A DNA stretch of 64,000 nucleotides from Clostridia bacterium (GTDB taxonomy: Bacteria > Bacillota > Clostridia > Lachnospirales > Lachnospiraceae): contig CAJTEN010000015.1 of assembly GCA_910575245.1 (NCBI GenBank), positions 1 to 64,000 on the forward strand, written 5' to 3'. The position numbers and the translations under genes were made by a program. The notes below the pieces were generated by a model. It had not been told where the DNA came from, ran no database searches, and saw nothing but the letters and a program-made list of their open reading frames with translations. Position 1 is the stretch's first letter; each line of letters opens with the position of its first letter. This document shows, piece after piece, positions 44,850 to 53,511 of the stretch.

Positions 44850-45593
44850 ATGTTGCTCTTAGCCAGAATAGAATTTACAAAACTAAAACGTTGCAATGTT
44901 TATATTGTCGGAATTGTTACGTTGCTTTTTTCCACTTTAATTTCTGTATTCCAACAGATGTCGCTGAATGAACCCATACCTCATTACGGCTTCTATAATT
45001 TGGTGAATGACACAATTTGGTACAATATGTGCCTATTCTTGCCTGTTACAATGATCTTTTTAGGCGGTTACATGATAAATCGGGAGTATACAGAAGATAC
45101 TTTGAAGAATATGTTCATTGTACCAGTGACATATCAGACACTTATTTGTGGCAAGCTCATAGCGTTGGCAATTATGACTATGCTGTATTGTGGGTATAGT
45201 GCCCTTGTCACCATATTGATAAGTGCGACACTTTTTCCGGAAGGATTATCGCTAATTTCCAGTATCCTTGAAGCGGGAAAAATCATTATAGTTGGATTAT
45301 GCATTTATATAGCAATTATGCCAGTCATATGTTGGTGTTGCGGTAGAAAAAATCGTTTTATGGCAGCGGCAGTTTTAGGGTTTTTATACGGTTTTTTCGG
45401 CATACCGATTGCAGGACATGGGCTGCAGGATTTCTATCCAATAACAGCAGGACTTACCATTATCCATTATAACGGAAGCACTAATGCTACATCGTCCTAT
45501 AATTTGGGAATAGCTATTGCTGCTTTGCTGTTAATGATATTGTTCTCTTCTTTGATATTATATTTTCAGAGCAGGACAACAAATAAGGAATAA
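44850..45593 (+). CDS. ABC-2-type permease 2
   Basis: 247 residues from the ATG at 44850 (AAGGAGGG just upstream). Six membrane helices, beginning LLARIEFTKLKRCN, with GGYMINREYTEDTLKN before helix three, the motif common to this permease class. Distinct in sequence from permease 1, as usual for lantibiotic-immunity FEG-type transporters. Last gene of the operon. Confidence 0.88.
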   Translation: MLLLARIEFTKLKRCNVYIVGIVTLLFSTLISVFQQMSLNEPIPHYGFYNLVNDTIWYNMCLFLPVTMIFLGGYMINREYTEDTLKNMFIVPVTYQTLICGKLIALAIMTMLYCGYSALVTILISATLFPEGLSLISSILEAGKIIIVGLCIYIAIMPVICWCCGRKNRFMAAAVLGFLYGFFGIPIAGHGLQDFYPITAGLTIIHYNGSTNATSSYNLGIAIAALLLMILFSSLILYFQSRTTNKE

Positions 45594-45621
45594 AGTTATT
45601 TGGAAAGATTTACTTTGTTTT

Positions 45622-45648
45622 AAGTATAGGTATACCATACCTATACTT
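45622..45648. promoter_or_regulatory. Perfect 12-bp-arm palindrome
   Basis: AAGTATAGGTAT at 45622-45633 and ATACCTATACTT at 45637-45648, with three bases between. No T tract, so an operator or a recombination site fits better than a terminator. Confidence 0.5.
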
Positions 45649-45673
45649 AAAGATATTATACTGCTACAACAAC

Positions 45674-45717
45674 AAAAAGCAACTGGCTGCTCTGGCAGAG
45701 TGGGCCGGTTGCTTTTC
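45674..45717. terminator. Terminator hairpin
   Basis: AAAAGCAACTGGC at 45674-45686 pairs with GCCGGTTGCTTTT at 45704-45716. A and T ends on both strands allow use in both directions. It ends the ABC operon. Confidence 0.8.
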
Positions 45718-45829
45718 GGGTTCTGCTCTTTTTTTACACAGCATCTTCATATCAAATTCATATGGCTGTGATAATATAAGCATAAAGAAATGCAAGAGCA
45801 GAAATTTCACACAGGAGTAAATAAAGATT

Positions 45830-46486
45830 ATGGATATTTTATTTTTGGAAGATGAGCCTACCATAAGGGAGGTGCTGACGGAGTATATGAAGATGCAGAA
45901 TTATGATGTCACATGTGCACAGGACGGCGAACAGGCAATGCGGCTGCTTGGCGGGCGCAGGTTCGATATGGCAGTGCTGGATATTATGGTGCCGGGGATA
46001 AGCGGGTTGGAAGTGCTGGGCTATCTGAAAGAGCATCATCCGGAGACGGCGACGATCATGCTGACTGCGCTGGATGATGAGAAGACACAGGTGCAGGCAT
46101 TTAATCTTTACGCGGATGACTATGTGATCAAACCGGTGTCTCCTATTATATTGCTGAAAAGAATGGAGACAATTCTTCGCAGGGTAAAGAAGGCCCGGGG
46201 ACAGGGGGAGACTGGCCTTATGGTTGATGATGACTCCTATCAGGCATTCTATGATGGTAAGCCGCTTGAACTGACACTCAGTGAATTTCTGCTGTTGCAG
46301 ACTTTGAAGAAAGAACCGAAACGGGTTTTCACAAGAGAACAGCTGATCCTAAGGATTTTTAATGAGGATTACGTCGGAAATGACAGGATCATCGATGCCC
46401 ATGTAAAAAATCTTCGTAAGAAACTGCCGGGGAATTACATCAAAACGGTGATAGGTGTAGGGTATCAATTTCGGGAGGAAAGATGA
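45830..46486 (+). CDS. OmpR-family response regulator
   Basis: 218 residues. Receiver with EDE near residue 6, phosphoacceptor Asp near 51 in VLDIMVPG, MLTALDDE and VIKPVS; winged helix with KKEPKRVFTREQL and GVGYQF at the end. AGGAG lies about 14 bases upstream. It overlaps the kinase by 4 bases. First gene of a four-gene module of regulator, kinase, ATPase and permease. Confidence 0.92.
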   Translation: MDILFLEDEPTIREVLTEYMKMQNYDVTCAQDGEQAMRLLGGRRFDMAVLDIMVPGISGLEVLGYLKEHHPETATIMLTALDDEKTQVQAFNLYADDYVIKPVSPIILLKRMETILRRVKKARGQGETGLMVDDDSYQAFYDGKPLELTLSEFLLLQTLKKEPKRVFTREQLILRIFNEDYVGNDRIIDAHVKNLRKKLPGNYIKTVIGVGYQFREER

Positions 46487-48069
46487 ATATGGGACTGAGA
46501 AAGAAAACGTTTCTGTACAGCATTGTATTGGCAGCTATTATGACTGCCTTTGTTATCGGGTATTTTATTCTGATGCTTCCGTCATTGTATGTCGATTATG
46601 TGGTGGACAGCAATCTGCATTCAGTCATAGAGGTTCAGCAGAATTATATGGAGAATGGAACATATGAGGGGCTGAAGGCCAGGAATCCTTCGGCAGTCTT
46701 TTCGATAGTGATTCCGAATGAAGGGGATGAGATTTACCTGGAAGGAAAGTTCTTTAAGCTTACGGTCAGGGTTCGTGACGCGGAACTGCAGGAAATTCTG
46801 GACGGTGTCAGAACGGCGATGCGCAGGGGAGGAGCGGCAGATGCCATAAACCCGGAGGAGATTGATTTCCAGGGACTGGAAGCCTTGTGGAACGGCAGGT
46901 TAAAACATAAATTCATCGGGCAGGATCTGATTTCTGCAGATTATCCGATAGGAGCAGAACTGGAGCAGCATCCTGATTCCGAGAAGGTATACCAGGGGGA
47001 ATATTACAAGCTTCATCCGGTATCCGACCATATTGTGGTTTACGAGGGAGGCATCTCGGATGAGGATTACAGCTATACGTCATATATGGCCATGGGATGG
47101 GATGAGGAAGCTTTTATTATGACAATTATGCCGACGATGACGCCGCAGATGGATGAGATTACGCCGGTGGTCCGGGGCAGCCTTCCAATGATCATTGCAG
47201 TGATCTTTCTGGTGGTATTGATTTCCTCACGGTTCTTCTCAGGGAGAATCGTCAATCCGGTTATCCGGCTGGCAGGTTCGGCGGAGAGCGCCATGACAGC
47301 AGGGAACTTTGAGACGGATGTGTTTGCTGTGGAGAGCAGTGATGAGATTGGGGTTCTGGGAAGAAATCTGCGAGAACTGTATCAGAAGCTTCGTGATAAC
47401 TATGAGGAGCTGGAACAGAAAAACCGTATTCTGGAGGAGGAAAACGAGAGACAGGAGGTGTTTCTGCGGGCATCCTCCCATCAGCTGAAAACACCCGTAG
47501 CCGCTGCGCTTCTGCTGGTGGAGGGAATGATAAACGAGGTGGGAAAGTACAGGGATACGAAAGCCTATCTCCCGGAAGTCAAGCGGCAGCTTCTGTCTAT
47601 GCGTAAGATTGTGGAGGATATTCTGTATCTTAGCCGTTGTGCTGACGGAATGCAGGCAGAGGATGTGGATCTGCATGTGCTTGTGCAGGGACTTGTAAAG
47701 GGATATCTGATACAGGCGGAGAGCAGAGGCCTTTGTGTCGTTACAGAAGGGGACGGAACCGTTACGGCAGATCGGGAGGCGCTTCGGATCATTGTGGATA
47801 ATCTGCTTTCCAATGCGGTGCAATATACGCCGGGACATCGGAAGATTCTGGTTAGGACAGATGATGCCGGGATTCATATCACAAATTACGGCGTGACGAT
47901 AGAGAAGAAACTGCTTCCGAATATTATGGAGCCATTTGTCAGCAGTGATGTAAGTAAGAAGGGAAAAGGATTGGGACTGTATGTGGCATCGTATTACTGC
48001 AAACGTATGGGGTACAGACTGGAAGTCAAGAATATAGAGAATGGTGTGCATGCGGAAATATTGTTTTAG
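46483..48069 (+). CDS. Sensor kinase with large extracellular domain
   Basis: 528 residues. Membrane helix near 11-33, an extracellular domain of about 190 residues, a second helix near 225-247, HAMP, coiled coil, HisKA with His in SSHQLKTP, and an ATPase domain with NLLSNAVQYTP and GKGLGLY. The G1 box is atypical (ITNYGVTIEKKLL), so activity may be altered. It is coupled to the regulator before it and closely followed by the ABC genes it probably controls. Confidence 0.88.
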   Translation: MNMGLRKKTFLYSIVLAAIMTAFVIGYFILMLPSLYVDYVVDSNLHSVIEVQQNYMENGTYEGLKARNPSAVFSIVIPNEGDEIYLEGKFFKLTVRVRDAELQEILDGVRTAMRRGGAADAINPEEIDFQGLEALWNGRLKHKFIGQDLISADYPIGAELEQHPDSEKVYQGEYYKLHPVSDHIVVYEGGISDEDYSYTSYMAMGWDEEAFIMTIMPTMTPQMDEITPVVRGSLPMIIAVIFLVVLISSRFFSGRIVNPVIRLAGSAESAMTAGNFETDVFAVESSDEIGVLGRNLRELYQKLRDNYEELEQKNRILEEENERQEVFLRASSHQLKTPVAAALLLVEGMINEVGKYRDTKAYLPEVKRQLLSMRKIVEDILYLSRCADGMQAEDVDLHVLVQGLVKGYLIQAESRGLCVVTEGDGTVTADREALRIIVDNLLSNAVQYTPGHRKILVRTDDAGIHITNYGVTIEKKLLPNIMEPFVSSDVSKKGKGLGLYVASYYCKRMGYRLEVKNIENGVHAEILF

Positions 48070-48082
48070 AAAGGAGAACACT

Positions 48083-48958
48083 ATGTTGTTAACGATCAGG
48101 CAATTACAGGTGAAGTACGGGGATCAGACTGCGTTGCAGATCGATCAGCCCATTTCTTTTGAGAGAGGGGAGAGAATCGGTGTGATCGGTTCCAACGGAG
48201 CGGGAAAGACTACGCTTGTCAAGGCTCTTTTAGGATTGGTGGAGTATCAGGGAAAGGTTATAACACAGCTGAGGCCGGAACAGATGGCAGTGCATATGCA
48301 GACGAACTCTTATATTTCCACCATGCCGGTGAGATGCGTCATGGAGATGATACTGAATACAAGTATTAAGGAAAACAAGGAGCTGCAGAAGCTGATAGAC
48401 TTATTCGAGTTTGGACCATGTCTGCCGAAGCGGTACAATGCATTGTCCGGCGGACAGAAACAGAAATTTACGGTCATTATGGTGATGATGCAGAAGGCGG
48501 AACTTACTTTTTATGATGAGGTTACTTCTGGGCTGGATTTTGAGTCGAGACAGAAGCTGATGGATAAGCTGGCACAATGGTACCGGGACAAAGAGGAGTC
48601 TTTGGTAATCGTATCGCATTATTATGCGGAGCTGGAGCAGCTGGCGGATAAGATTCTCCTTCTGGACCAGGGCAGAGTGGTCGCTTATGGGAAAACCGGG
48701 GAGCTTTTCCGGAAATATTGCGGTGACGCCGTTTATATATTGGATAACAATCCAGAGAACCAGGAATTGACATGCAGATTCCAAAGACTGAAAGCACCAG
48801 ACCATTTGATTGCGCTCTCTTGCCATAAGCAGGAGGAAGGAAAGCTGCTGGCCCTGCTTGTGGAACATAATGTCAATTTTAAGAGAAGCAATTCGGACAT
48901 TGAGATTATGTCGATCAATGCAAAAGAGGCGAAGCATGGTAAAATGCCGTTACTATGA
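48083..48958 (+). CDS. ABC transporter ATPase
   Basis: 291 residues from the ATG at 48083 (AAAGGAG just upstream). Walker A GSNGAGKTT near 38, signature LSGGQKQKF, and a Walker B TFYDEVTSGLD. The C-terminal 60 residues (about 225-291) are an extra domain of the kind seen in peptide-export ATPases. Partner of the permease at 49.0 kb. Confidence 0.9.
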   Translation: MLLTIRQLQVKYGDQTALQIDQPISFERGERIGVIGSNGAGKTTLVKALLGLVEYQGKVITQLRPEQMAVHMQTNSYISTMPVRCVMEMILNTSIKENKELQKLIDLFEFGPCLPKRYNALSGGQKQKFTVIMVMMQKAELTFYDEVTSGLDFESRQKLMDKLAQWYRDKEESLVIVSHYYAELEQLADKILLLDQGRVVAYGKTGELFRKYCGDAVYILDNNPENQELTCRFQRLKAPDHLIALSCHKQEEGKLLALLVEHNVNFKRSNSDIEIMSINAKEAKHGKMPLL

Positions 48959-49024
48959 ACAGCCGGAGGCTGTGAATCGTGAGGGAACGATAAACAAATT
49001 ATGCAGAAAGGTGGATTATAAACT

Positions 49025-49798
49025 ATGGAAAATAAAAAGTGCAGTTTCAGAATGATACGGTATGAACTCAGGAACATCAATGGTAATTTTATGCCACATT
49101 TTTTTGGGATCGTATTTCCGAATATGATGAGCATGATCTTTACGACAGCGATTGGTAAACAGGTGCCGGATGCGGTGCGGCCTGAGACTATGGTATCGAT
49201 TATCATCTGTATGGCGCTGATTATGCCGATGTCCATTATGTTTCTGGGGTATGGGGCGCTTTATTCGCAGGAAGTCGAGAATGAGATACCGCTGAGGATG
49301 CATTTGTATGGTTATTGTGAGAAGAGCCTGAGCATGGCGAAGGTGATTGCCCATTTGATTTTTTTGTCGATAGCATTTATTATTTATGGGATTTTTCAGG
49401 AGATCATGCTGGATATTCCGAAGCCGGCATTCTCATCGCTGCTCTGCCTTCTGCTCTCTCTTTATCTGATCGGGGTGATGTTTCTGCTTATGGTGCATTC
49501 TCTGGCCAATATATTCCGGAAATTCAGCGTGACTTTCGGGGTATCCATGTTTATCTATTTCCTTCTGATGATGCTGACAGGAATGATGGGGATATCGACG
49601 GACCAGCTGCCGAAGGCGCTGCAGGGAGTCGCAAAGGTATTTCCGATGACATATATCAGCAACGATTTTGCGGATTTCTGGCAGGGAGGTTCCTACAATT
49701 TCATGCCTTATATCCAGTCATGTATTTTCCTGGGAGCGGTTACGGGGATTTTGGCGATGTATGCCCAGTACAGGAACAGGAGAGTGGGCAGCAAGTAA
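49025..49798 (+). CDS. ABC-2-type permease
   Basis: 257 residues with six membrane helices (near 20-40, 58-80, 104-126, 135-157, 163-185 and 225-247). MIRYELRNINGNFMPHFFG at the start resembles other export permeases of this class. AGAAAGG precedes the ATG. It follows its ATPase after 66 bases. Probable role: export of or defence against peptides, with the two-component system upstream as sensor. Confidence 0.88.
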   Translation: MENKKCSFRMIRYELRNINGNFMPHFFGIVFPNMMSMIFTTAIGKQVPDAVRPETMVSIIICMALIMPMSIMFLGYGALYSQEVENEIPLRMHLYGYCEKSLSMAKVIAHLIFLSIAFIIYGIFQEIMLDIPKPAFSSLLCLLLSLYLIGVMFLLMVHSLANIFRKFSVTFGVSMFIYFLLMMLTGMMGISTDQLPKALQGVAKVFPMTYISNDFADFWQGGSYNFMPYIQSCIFLGAVTGILAMYAQYRNRRVGSK

Positions 49799-49902
49799 TG
49801 GAGACTCTGTCATTTAGAAGGCCATTTGCAGGCTATTCCAAGTACTATTATCCATGTTATAATAGAAAGAAACCATATGCATGGTAGTAGGAGATGATTG
49901 AG

Positions 49903-50148
49903 ATGAAAATTTTCCATAAAACAAAAATTATAACAGTAAATGATTTTAAGAAAAAAGAGCAGATTCAAGAATTGTTTGCTAAACATAATATAGAATATAA
50001 GATTAAGGTAAAAGAAATTTTACAAAAAAATCCCATTGATGCTGCGATTGTAGGAACACTTGGATTAAATAGGATAAAAATCACTTATTCTTTTTATGTG
50101 AAAAAAGAAGATCTTTTTGCAGTGAGAGAACTGTTAAAAAATTTATGA
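49903..50148 (+). CDS. Small hypothetical protein
   Basis: 81 residues from the ATG at 49903, because AGGAG (49889-49893) is 9 bases away; an ATG at 49894 lies directly on that site. Strand-helix-strand pattern (IFHKTKIITVND, LFAKHNIEYKIKVKE, ITYSFYVKKEDLFAVRELL) recalls DUF2007-type signal proteins, but I am not sure. TATAAT at 49858-49863 probably belongs to it. A terminator follows. Confidence 0.6.
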   Translation: MKIFHKTKIITVNDFKKKEQIQELFAKHNIEYKIKVKEILQKNPIDAAIVGTLGLNRIKITYSFYVKKEDLFAVRELLKNL

Positions 50149-50174
50149 TTTACAAAATATATGACATGATTAAA

Positions 50175-50224
50175 AAGGCTGTTACATTTGAGAATTGAAA
50201 ATCTTATCTGTAACAGTCTTTTAT
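50175..50224 (+). terminator. Rho-independent-type terminator
   Basis: AAGGCTGTTACA at 50175-50186 pairs with TGTAACAGTCTT at 50209-50220 (one G-T pair), followed by TTATG. It ends the small hypothetical gene. Confidence 0.75.
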
Positions 50225-50292
50225 GTTTAGTATGGCATAAGTTCATGTTTTAGACACAAAATTCCAGGAGTATTGAATTATACATATAGTTA

Positions 50293-50321
50293 TTGACTTA
50301 TGTAAGTTTAAACTTTAGAAT
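50293..50321 (+). promoter_or_regulatory. agrA/agrC promoter
   Basis: -35 TTGACT (50293-50298), 17 bp, -10 TAGAAT (50316-50321), about 155 bases before the agrA start. The long leader has no visible gene. Confidence 0.6.
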
Positions 50322-50476
50322 TTAAATAATGATTTTCTACATTATCACAGTAATGAGTAAGGCGGCTATGAAGCAGGAAAATGTACGGTATTGCCATATG
50401 TGTTGAGGCTGTGTATATTTGTCTGATTTGTTTGGCATGTAAAAACAGAGTAACGGTTAGGTCAAAATGGAGCAGG

Positions 50477-51302
50477 ATGGATAAGAAAGTATTAATACTT
50501 GAGGACGATTTCAGTAACGCTGACATAATAAAACAGCTAATAAAGGAATACGACAAGTGCATCAAAGTCTATATTGAGAGCAACGTCAACAATGCGTATG
50601 CGCTTGTCATGGAAAACAGGATACATCTGTTTGTGATCGATATTATTCTTGATACATCATGTCAGGGAGATACGTCCGGGATTAAGTTTGCAGAATCCGT
50701 GCGGAGTATTGCTATAGTTAACGACATTAGAAATTTCGTTTTCGGCCTTGCAGGAGCTACCATATATGGCTCCTGCAAGAGCCGGAAACAGAAATTTGTT
50801 ATGTCGTTTACTATAAGTATAAGTATACACCAATTTTTTTATCACGGCATTGAAGGACCCGGAGATATATGCGTTTCGGGAATTGCACTGTTATGGGTAT
50901 CTTGAGAAACCATTTTTTATGGACCAGGCACATAAATTGCTTATTGACGCGTTGGAATTTAACCATGCGGATTGCAGTGACAATGTGCTGCATTTCAGGA
51001 AGGACGGAATATTATATCCTATTCCGTGCAGGGATATCGTATATGCGCAGAGCATTGATCACAGTATGTGTTTTTATTTAAGAAATAAAACTACATTCTC
51101 AGTTTATTATAAGACTTGCAGACAGATTTTGGAAGAGGTGGAGTACGATGGGCTGATCCAATGTAACCGTGGAACCATAGTAAACCGCGGATATATCAAG
51201 AATGTGGATGTCAGTAATGGAATGATCACACTTGAAGGAGATGTAAAGGTAGAGATAGGCAGAAGATATAAGAAGAAGTTTCTGGAGACATTAAAGTGGT
51301 AA
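50477..51302 (+). pseudogene. agrA: agrA-like LytTR response regulator, split by a palindromic insertion
   Basis: The first part (from the ATG at 50477, GGAG upstream) is a receiver: VLILEDDF at the start and LFVIDIILD with Asp near 58. After 50714 a 99-bp element shifts the frame and the natural reading resumes as KYKYTPIFFITALKDPEIYA, then CYGYLEKPF and a LytTR domain (HFRKDGILYPIP, VNRGYIKNVD). Removing element plus one TA gives a continuous frame. Only 50850-51302 can still give an intact LytTR part. Partner of the agrC gene, with which it overlaps (TAATG). Confidence 0.88.
50715..50813. mobile_element. 99-bp palindromic MITE with TA target duplication
   Basis: Left arm 50715-50757 and right arm 50769-50813 are nearly complementary over their full length, with a few mismatches and small indels, around an 11-base loop. 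TA lies on both sides (50713-50714 and 50814-50815). The inner stem GCAGGAGC/GCTCCTGC is perfect. TA duplication suits IS630/Tc1-type transposases. Insertion adds 101 bases to agrA, a frameshift. Confidence 0.85.
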
Positions 51303-52585
51303 TGGTAAGCAACCTGCTATTTGAAACATTATCTATTATAGTCTGCCTTTATTGGCTGGATGGAAGAAAGTTTAGGGTCACCTGCAAAATGATATGCATG
51401 GTCATAATGAATATCGGGATTCTCTATCTGTGTGACCGCGTAGGATATAATGATGTTTTTACATATTTGATTTATCTGATGATCGCCGGATATGCCAGGC
51501 TCGAATTTTCAATCTCCTTTTTTCAGGTATTATTCAGAATGGTGGCCATGTTAGTATTCTGTGCGGGGATCCAGATATTGTCGGCGCTGCCTATGCTGCT
51601 ATTTAACAGTCTGACAACACCGGAATGGATGAATCTTGCTGTGAACCTGCTAACATTTCTGGTGATCGCTTATATCTACAAAAAAGTCGATATCCAGCCA
51701 TTTGTGGTTTATGTGAATAAGGACAATAAAAAGGCAATTATCCTGCTTATAACCATTTCCGGCCTGATTTTTGGGTATATTATAAATGCTCAGAGAAACG
51801 CGGGAATGGATGGAATGAATTATCTGCTGTTCTTTATTATGGCTGCTACTATCCTGATACTTATTGGGATATGGGAAAAGTACCGATTACAGGTAAAAGA
51901 AAAAGAGATCGAAATAAAAATGCATCAAACTTATATGGAGTCCTACAGGGAGCTGGTAGATGAGATACGGACACGGCAGCATGAATTTGATAACCACCTG
52001 CAGGCTATCATCAATCAGCAGTATACCTGCCGTACATACGAAGAGCTGGTACATGCACAGAGTAAGTATGTAGAAGCCCTGGTACAGGATAACCGGTATA
52101 ATAAATTGGCACAACGGGGAAATTCGGTGTTTATCGGCTTTTTATACGGGAAACTCCTTAATCTTGAAAGACAGGGCATTCATGTCCGGTATATAGTTAA
52201 TATCGGTCAACTGGAGAACAGTATACCGGTTTATAAAATAATTGAAATAGTAAGTGACTTACTTACAAATGCATGCGAAGCACTCCACTTTCCTGTCGAT
52301 GCTGCAGATGTGGTATGTTTATATATAGCAGAACTGCAAGATGAGATAGAAATAGAGGTCAAAAATATCGGGGAGCCTGTAAGTATGGACGTTATCAGCC
52401 AATTTTTCAAGAAAGGATACAGCAGGAAAGGACCAGGCAGGGGATTTGGATTATATAATGTTAAAACTATTTTAAGCGAATGTGGCGGCACCATTTCGTG
52501 TATGAATGAAAATATCGGTCAGCATAACTGGATCTCTTTCAGAGTAAAGATACCAAAACCTGTTTGTGCCAGAAACAGGTTTTAG
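51302..52585 (+). CDS. agrC: AgrC-type sensor histidine kinase
   Basis: About 427 residues from the ATG at 51302, sharing TAATG with agrA; a GTG two codons upstream is possible. Six or so membrane helices (about 4-190) form the peptide-sensing region. A coiled linker leads to the HPK10-type motif RQHEFDNHLQAI near 225, followed by a GHKL ATPase with NACEAL and GPGRGFGLYNVK. Such kinases sense cyclic autoinducer peptides. It converges with agrBD on the opposite strand. Intact, but its regulator is interrupted. Confidence 0.88.
   Translation: MVSNLLFETLSIIVCLYWLDGRKFRVTCKMICMVIMNIGILYLCDRVGYNDVFTYLIYLMIAGYARLEFSISFFQVLFRMVAMLVFCAGIQILSALPMLLFNSLTTPEWMNLAVNLLTFLVIAYIYKKVDIQPFVVYVNKDNKKAIILLITISGLIFGYIINAQRNAGMDGMNYLLFFIMAATILILIGIWEKYRLQVKEKEIEIKMHQTYMESYRELVDEIRTRQHEFDNHLQAIINQQYTCRTYEELVHAQSKYVEALVQDNRYNKLAQRGNSVFIGFLYGKLLNLERQGIHVRYIVNIGQLENSIPVYKIIEIVSDLLTNACEALHFPVDAADVVCLYIAELQDEIEIEVKNIGEPVSMDVISQFFKKGYSRKGPGRGFGLYNVKTILSECGGTISCMNENIGQHNWISFRVKIPKPVCARNRF
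52555..52583. terminator. Terminator between agrC and agrD
   Basis: AAAACCTGTTT at 52555-52565 pairs with AAACAGGTTTT at 52573-52583. The A/T ends allow use from both sides; it overlaps the last codons of agrC. Confidence 0.7.
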
Positions 52586-52593
52586 TACATAGC

Positions 52594-52704
52594 TCAATCA
52601 TGTTTCGGATATGGATAGTCGCCGAACAGGATCGCGCTTGGATGCGCAATATTTATCCATAATCCAATGTTCATGCAGAAGCAGAAAAAAGATCTCAACA
52701 TCAT
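52594..52704 (-). CDS. agrD: AgrD-like autoinducer peptide precursor, serine type
   Basis: 36 residues: an amphipathic/hydrophobic leader (MMLRSFFCFCMNIGLWINIA), then HPSAILF and an acidic/Pro tail GDYPYPKHD. AgrD peptides have leader, ring with a nucleophilic Cys or Ser five residues before the cut, then a charged tail. Here Ser23 to Phe27 (SAILF) fits a lactone ring and no Cys is near. TAAGGAGG lies 8 bases before the ATG, and the start is 2 bases after the agrB stop. Too short for routine annotation. Confidence 0.8.
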   Translation of the reverse strand: MMLRSFFCFCMNIGLWINIAHPSAILFGDYPYPKHD

Positions 52705-52706
52705 TG

Positions 52707-53243
52707 TTATCGCCTCCTTACATAATAATATTTTGAAATTACAAGCTGGATAGTCTGCAGTATGACGATCCAGCTTCCTGCTGTAAAAAGTTTATCATCA
52801 AACAGAACAAACAGTATAAGATGCATAAAGATTGTGAACAAAGACTGCTGGACCAGTCTTTTTTTCTTGTCCGGGCCCGGTTCTCTGCGTAAAGGAGAAG
52901 ACACAGCACCTGTCTTACAAGTTATCAGCATACATCCGACCAGCAGGAGGAATAGGGCAGTTTTAGTGACCCTGAACTGAGGAAGAAGGATCAAAGCAGC
53001 ATAGAAAAAAGTTAATGAAGCAAAAAAGCACCCCCAATAAGTTTTTGCATGCATACCACCGACAGAAAGCCGCAGTATGCCCAATAAGATGAGCGAATAC
53101 AGGAATGCGGCTGGCTGACCATGGAAAATGAGCAAAAGGATAATAAACTTACTTACTTCTGAAAATATGATTGTAAAAGTATATCTGAGCTGTGCGGTCT
53201 GGTAGTCTGTAAATTTATATTTTTTTTGGATATAGGTTAACAT
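52707..53243 (-). CDS. agrB: AgrB-type peptide-processing membrane protease
   Basis: 178 residues with about five membrane helices. RLSVGGMHAKTYWGC carries the conserved His (65) and Cys (72), seven apart as in known AgrB cysteine endopeptidases that cut the AgrD tail and cyclise the peptide. GAGG precedes the ATG. It is followed directly by agrD and preceded by a promoter with a LytTR-type double repeat. Confidence 0.92.
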   Translation of the reverse strand: MLTYIQKKYKFTDYQTAQLRYTFTIIFSEVSKFIILLLIFHGQPAAFLYSLILLGILRLSVGGMHAKTYWGCFFASLTFFYAALILLPQFRVTKTALFLLLVGCMLITCKTGAVSSPLRREPGPDKKKRLVQQSLFTIFMHLILFVLFDDKLFTAGSWIVILQTIQLVISKYYYVRRR

Positions 53244-53272
53244 TCGTTTACCTCACATATTGATTTATTGAA

Positions 53273-53329
53273 AGAATACAATAAATTCATCAGAAAAAAC
53301 AAAAAATTACGTGAAGTGCGCAAAAAGTT
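53273..53329 (-). promoter_or_regulatory. agrBD promoter with LytTR (AgrA-type) double site
   Basis: On the minus strand AACTTTTTG and AATTTTTTG form 9-bp repeats with exactly 12 bp between (plus-strand CAAAAAATT at 53300-53308 and CAAAAAGTT at 53321-53329). The proximal one overlaps a -35 TTGTTT (53297-53302), and -10 TATTCT is at 53273-53278, 18 bp away. That is the layout of LytTR-regulated agr promoters. Confidence 0.72.
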
Positions 53330-53511
53330 AACTAAACTACAGATATTTGCTCACAGGATAGGTTTAAATACTAAATTCGACAGTTTACGTTAAAAAAACA
53401 TACATTAGCGTAATAGATGATAAAAAGCAATAAAAAAGTGCTATGATTAATGAAAAATAGGTAGTAATTGAATGCACAAAGGCTTTACCGATAGCAGTCA
53501 GTGAAAGGATA

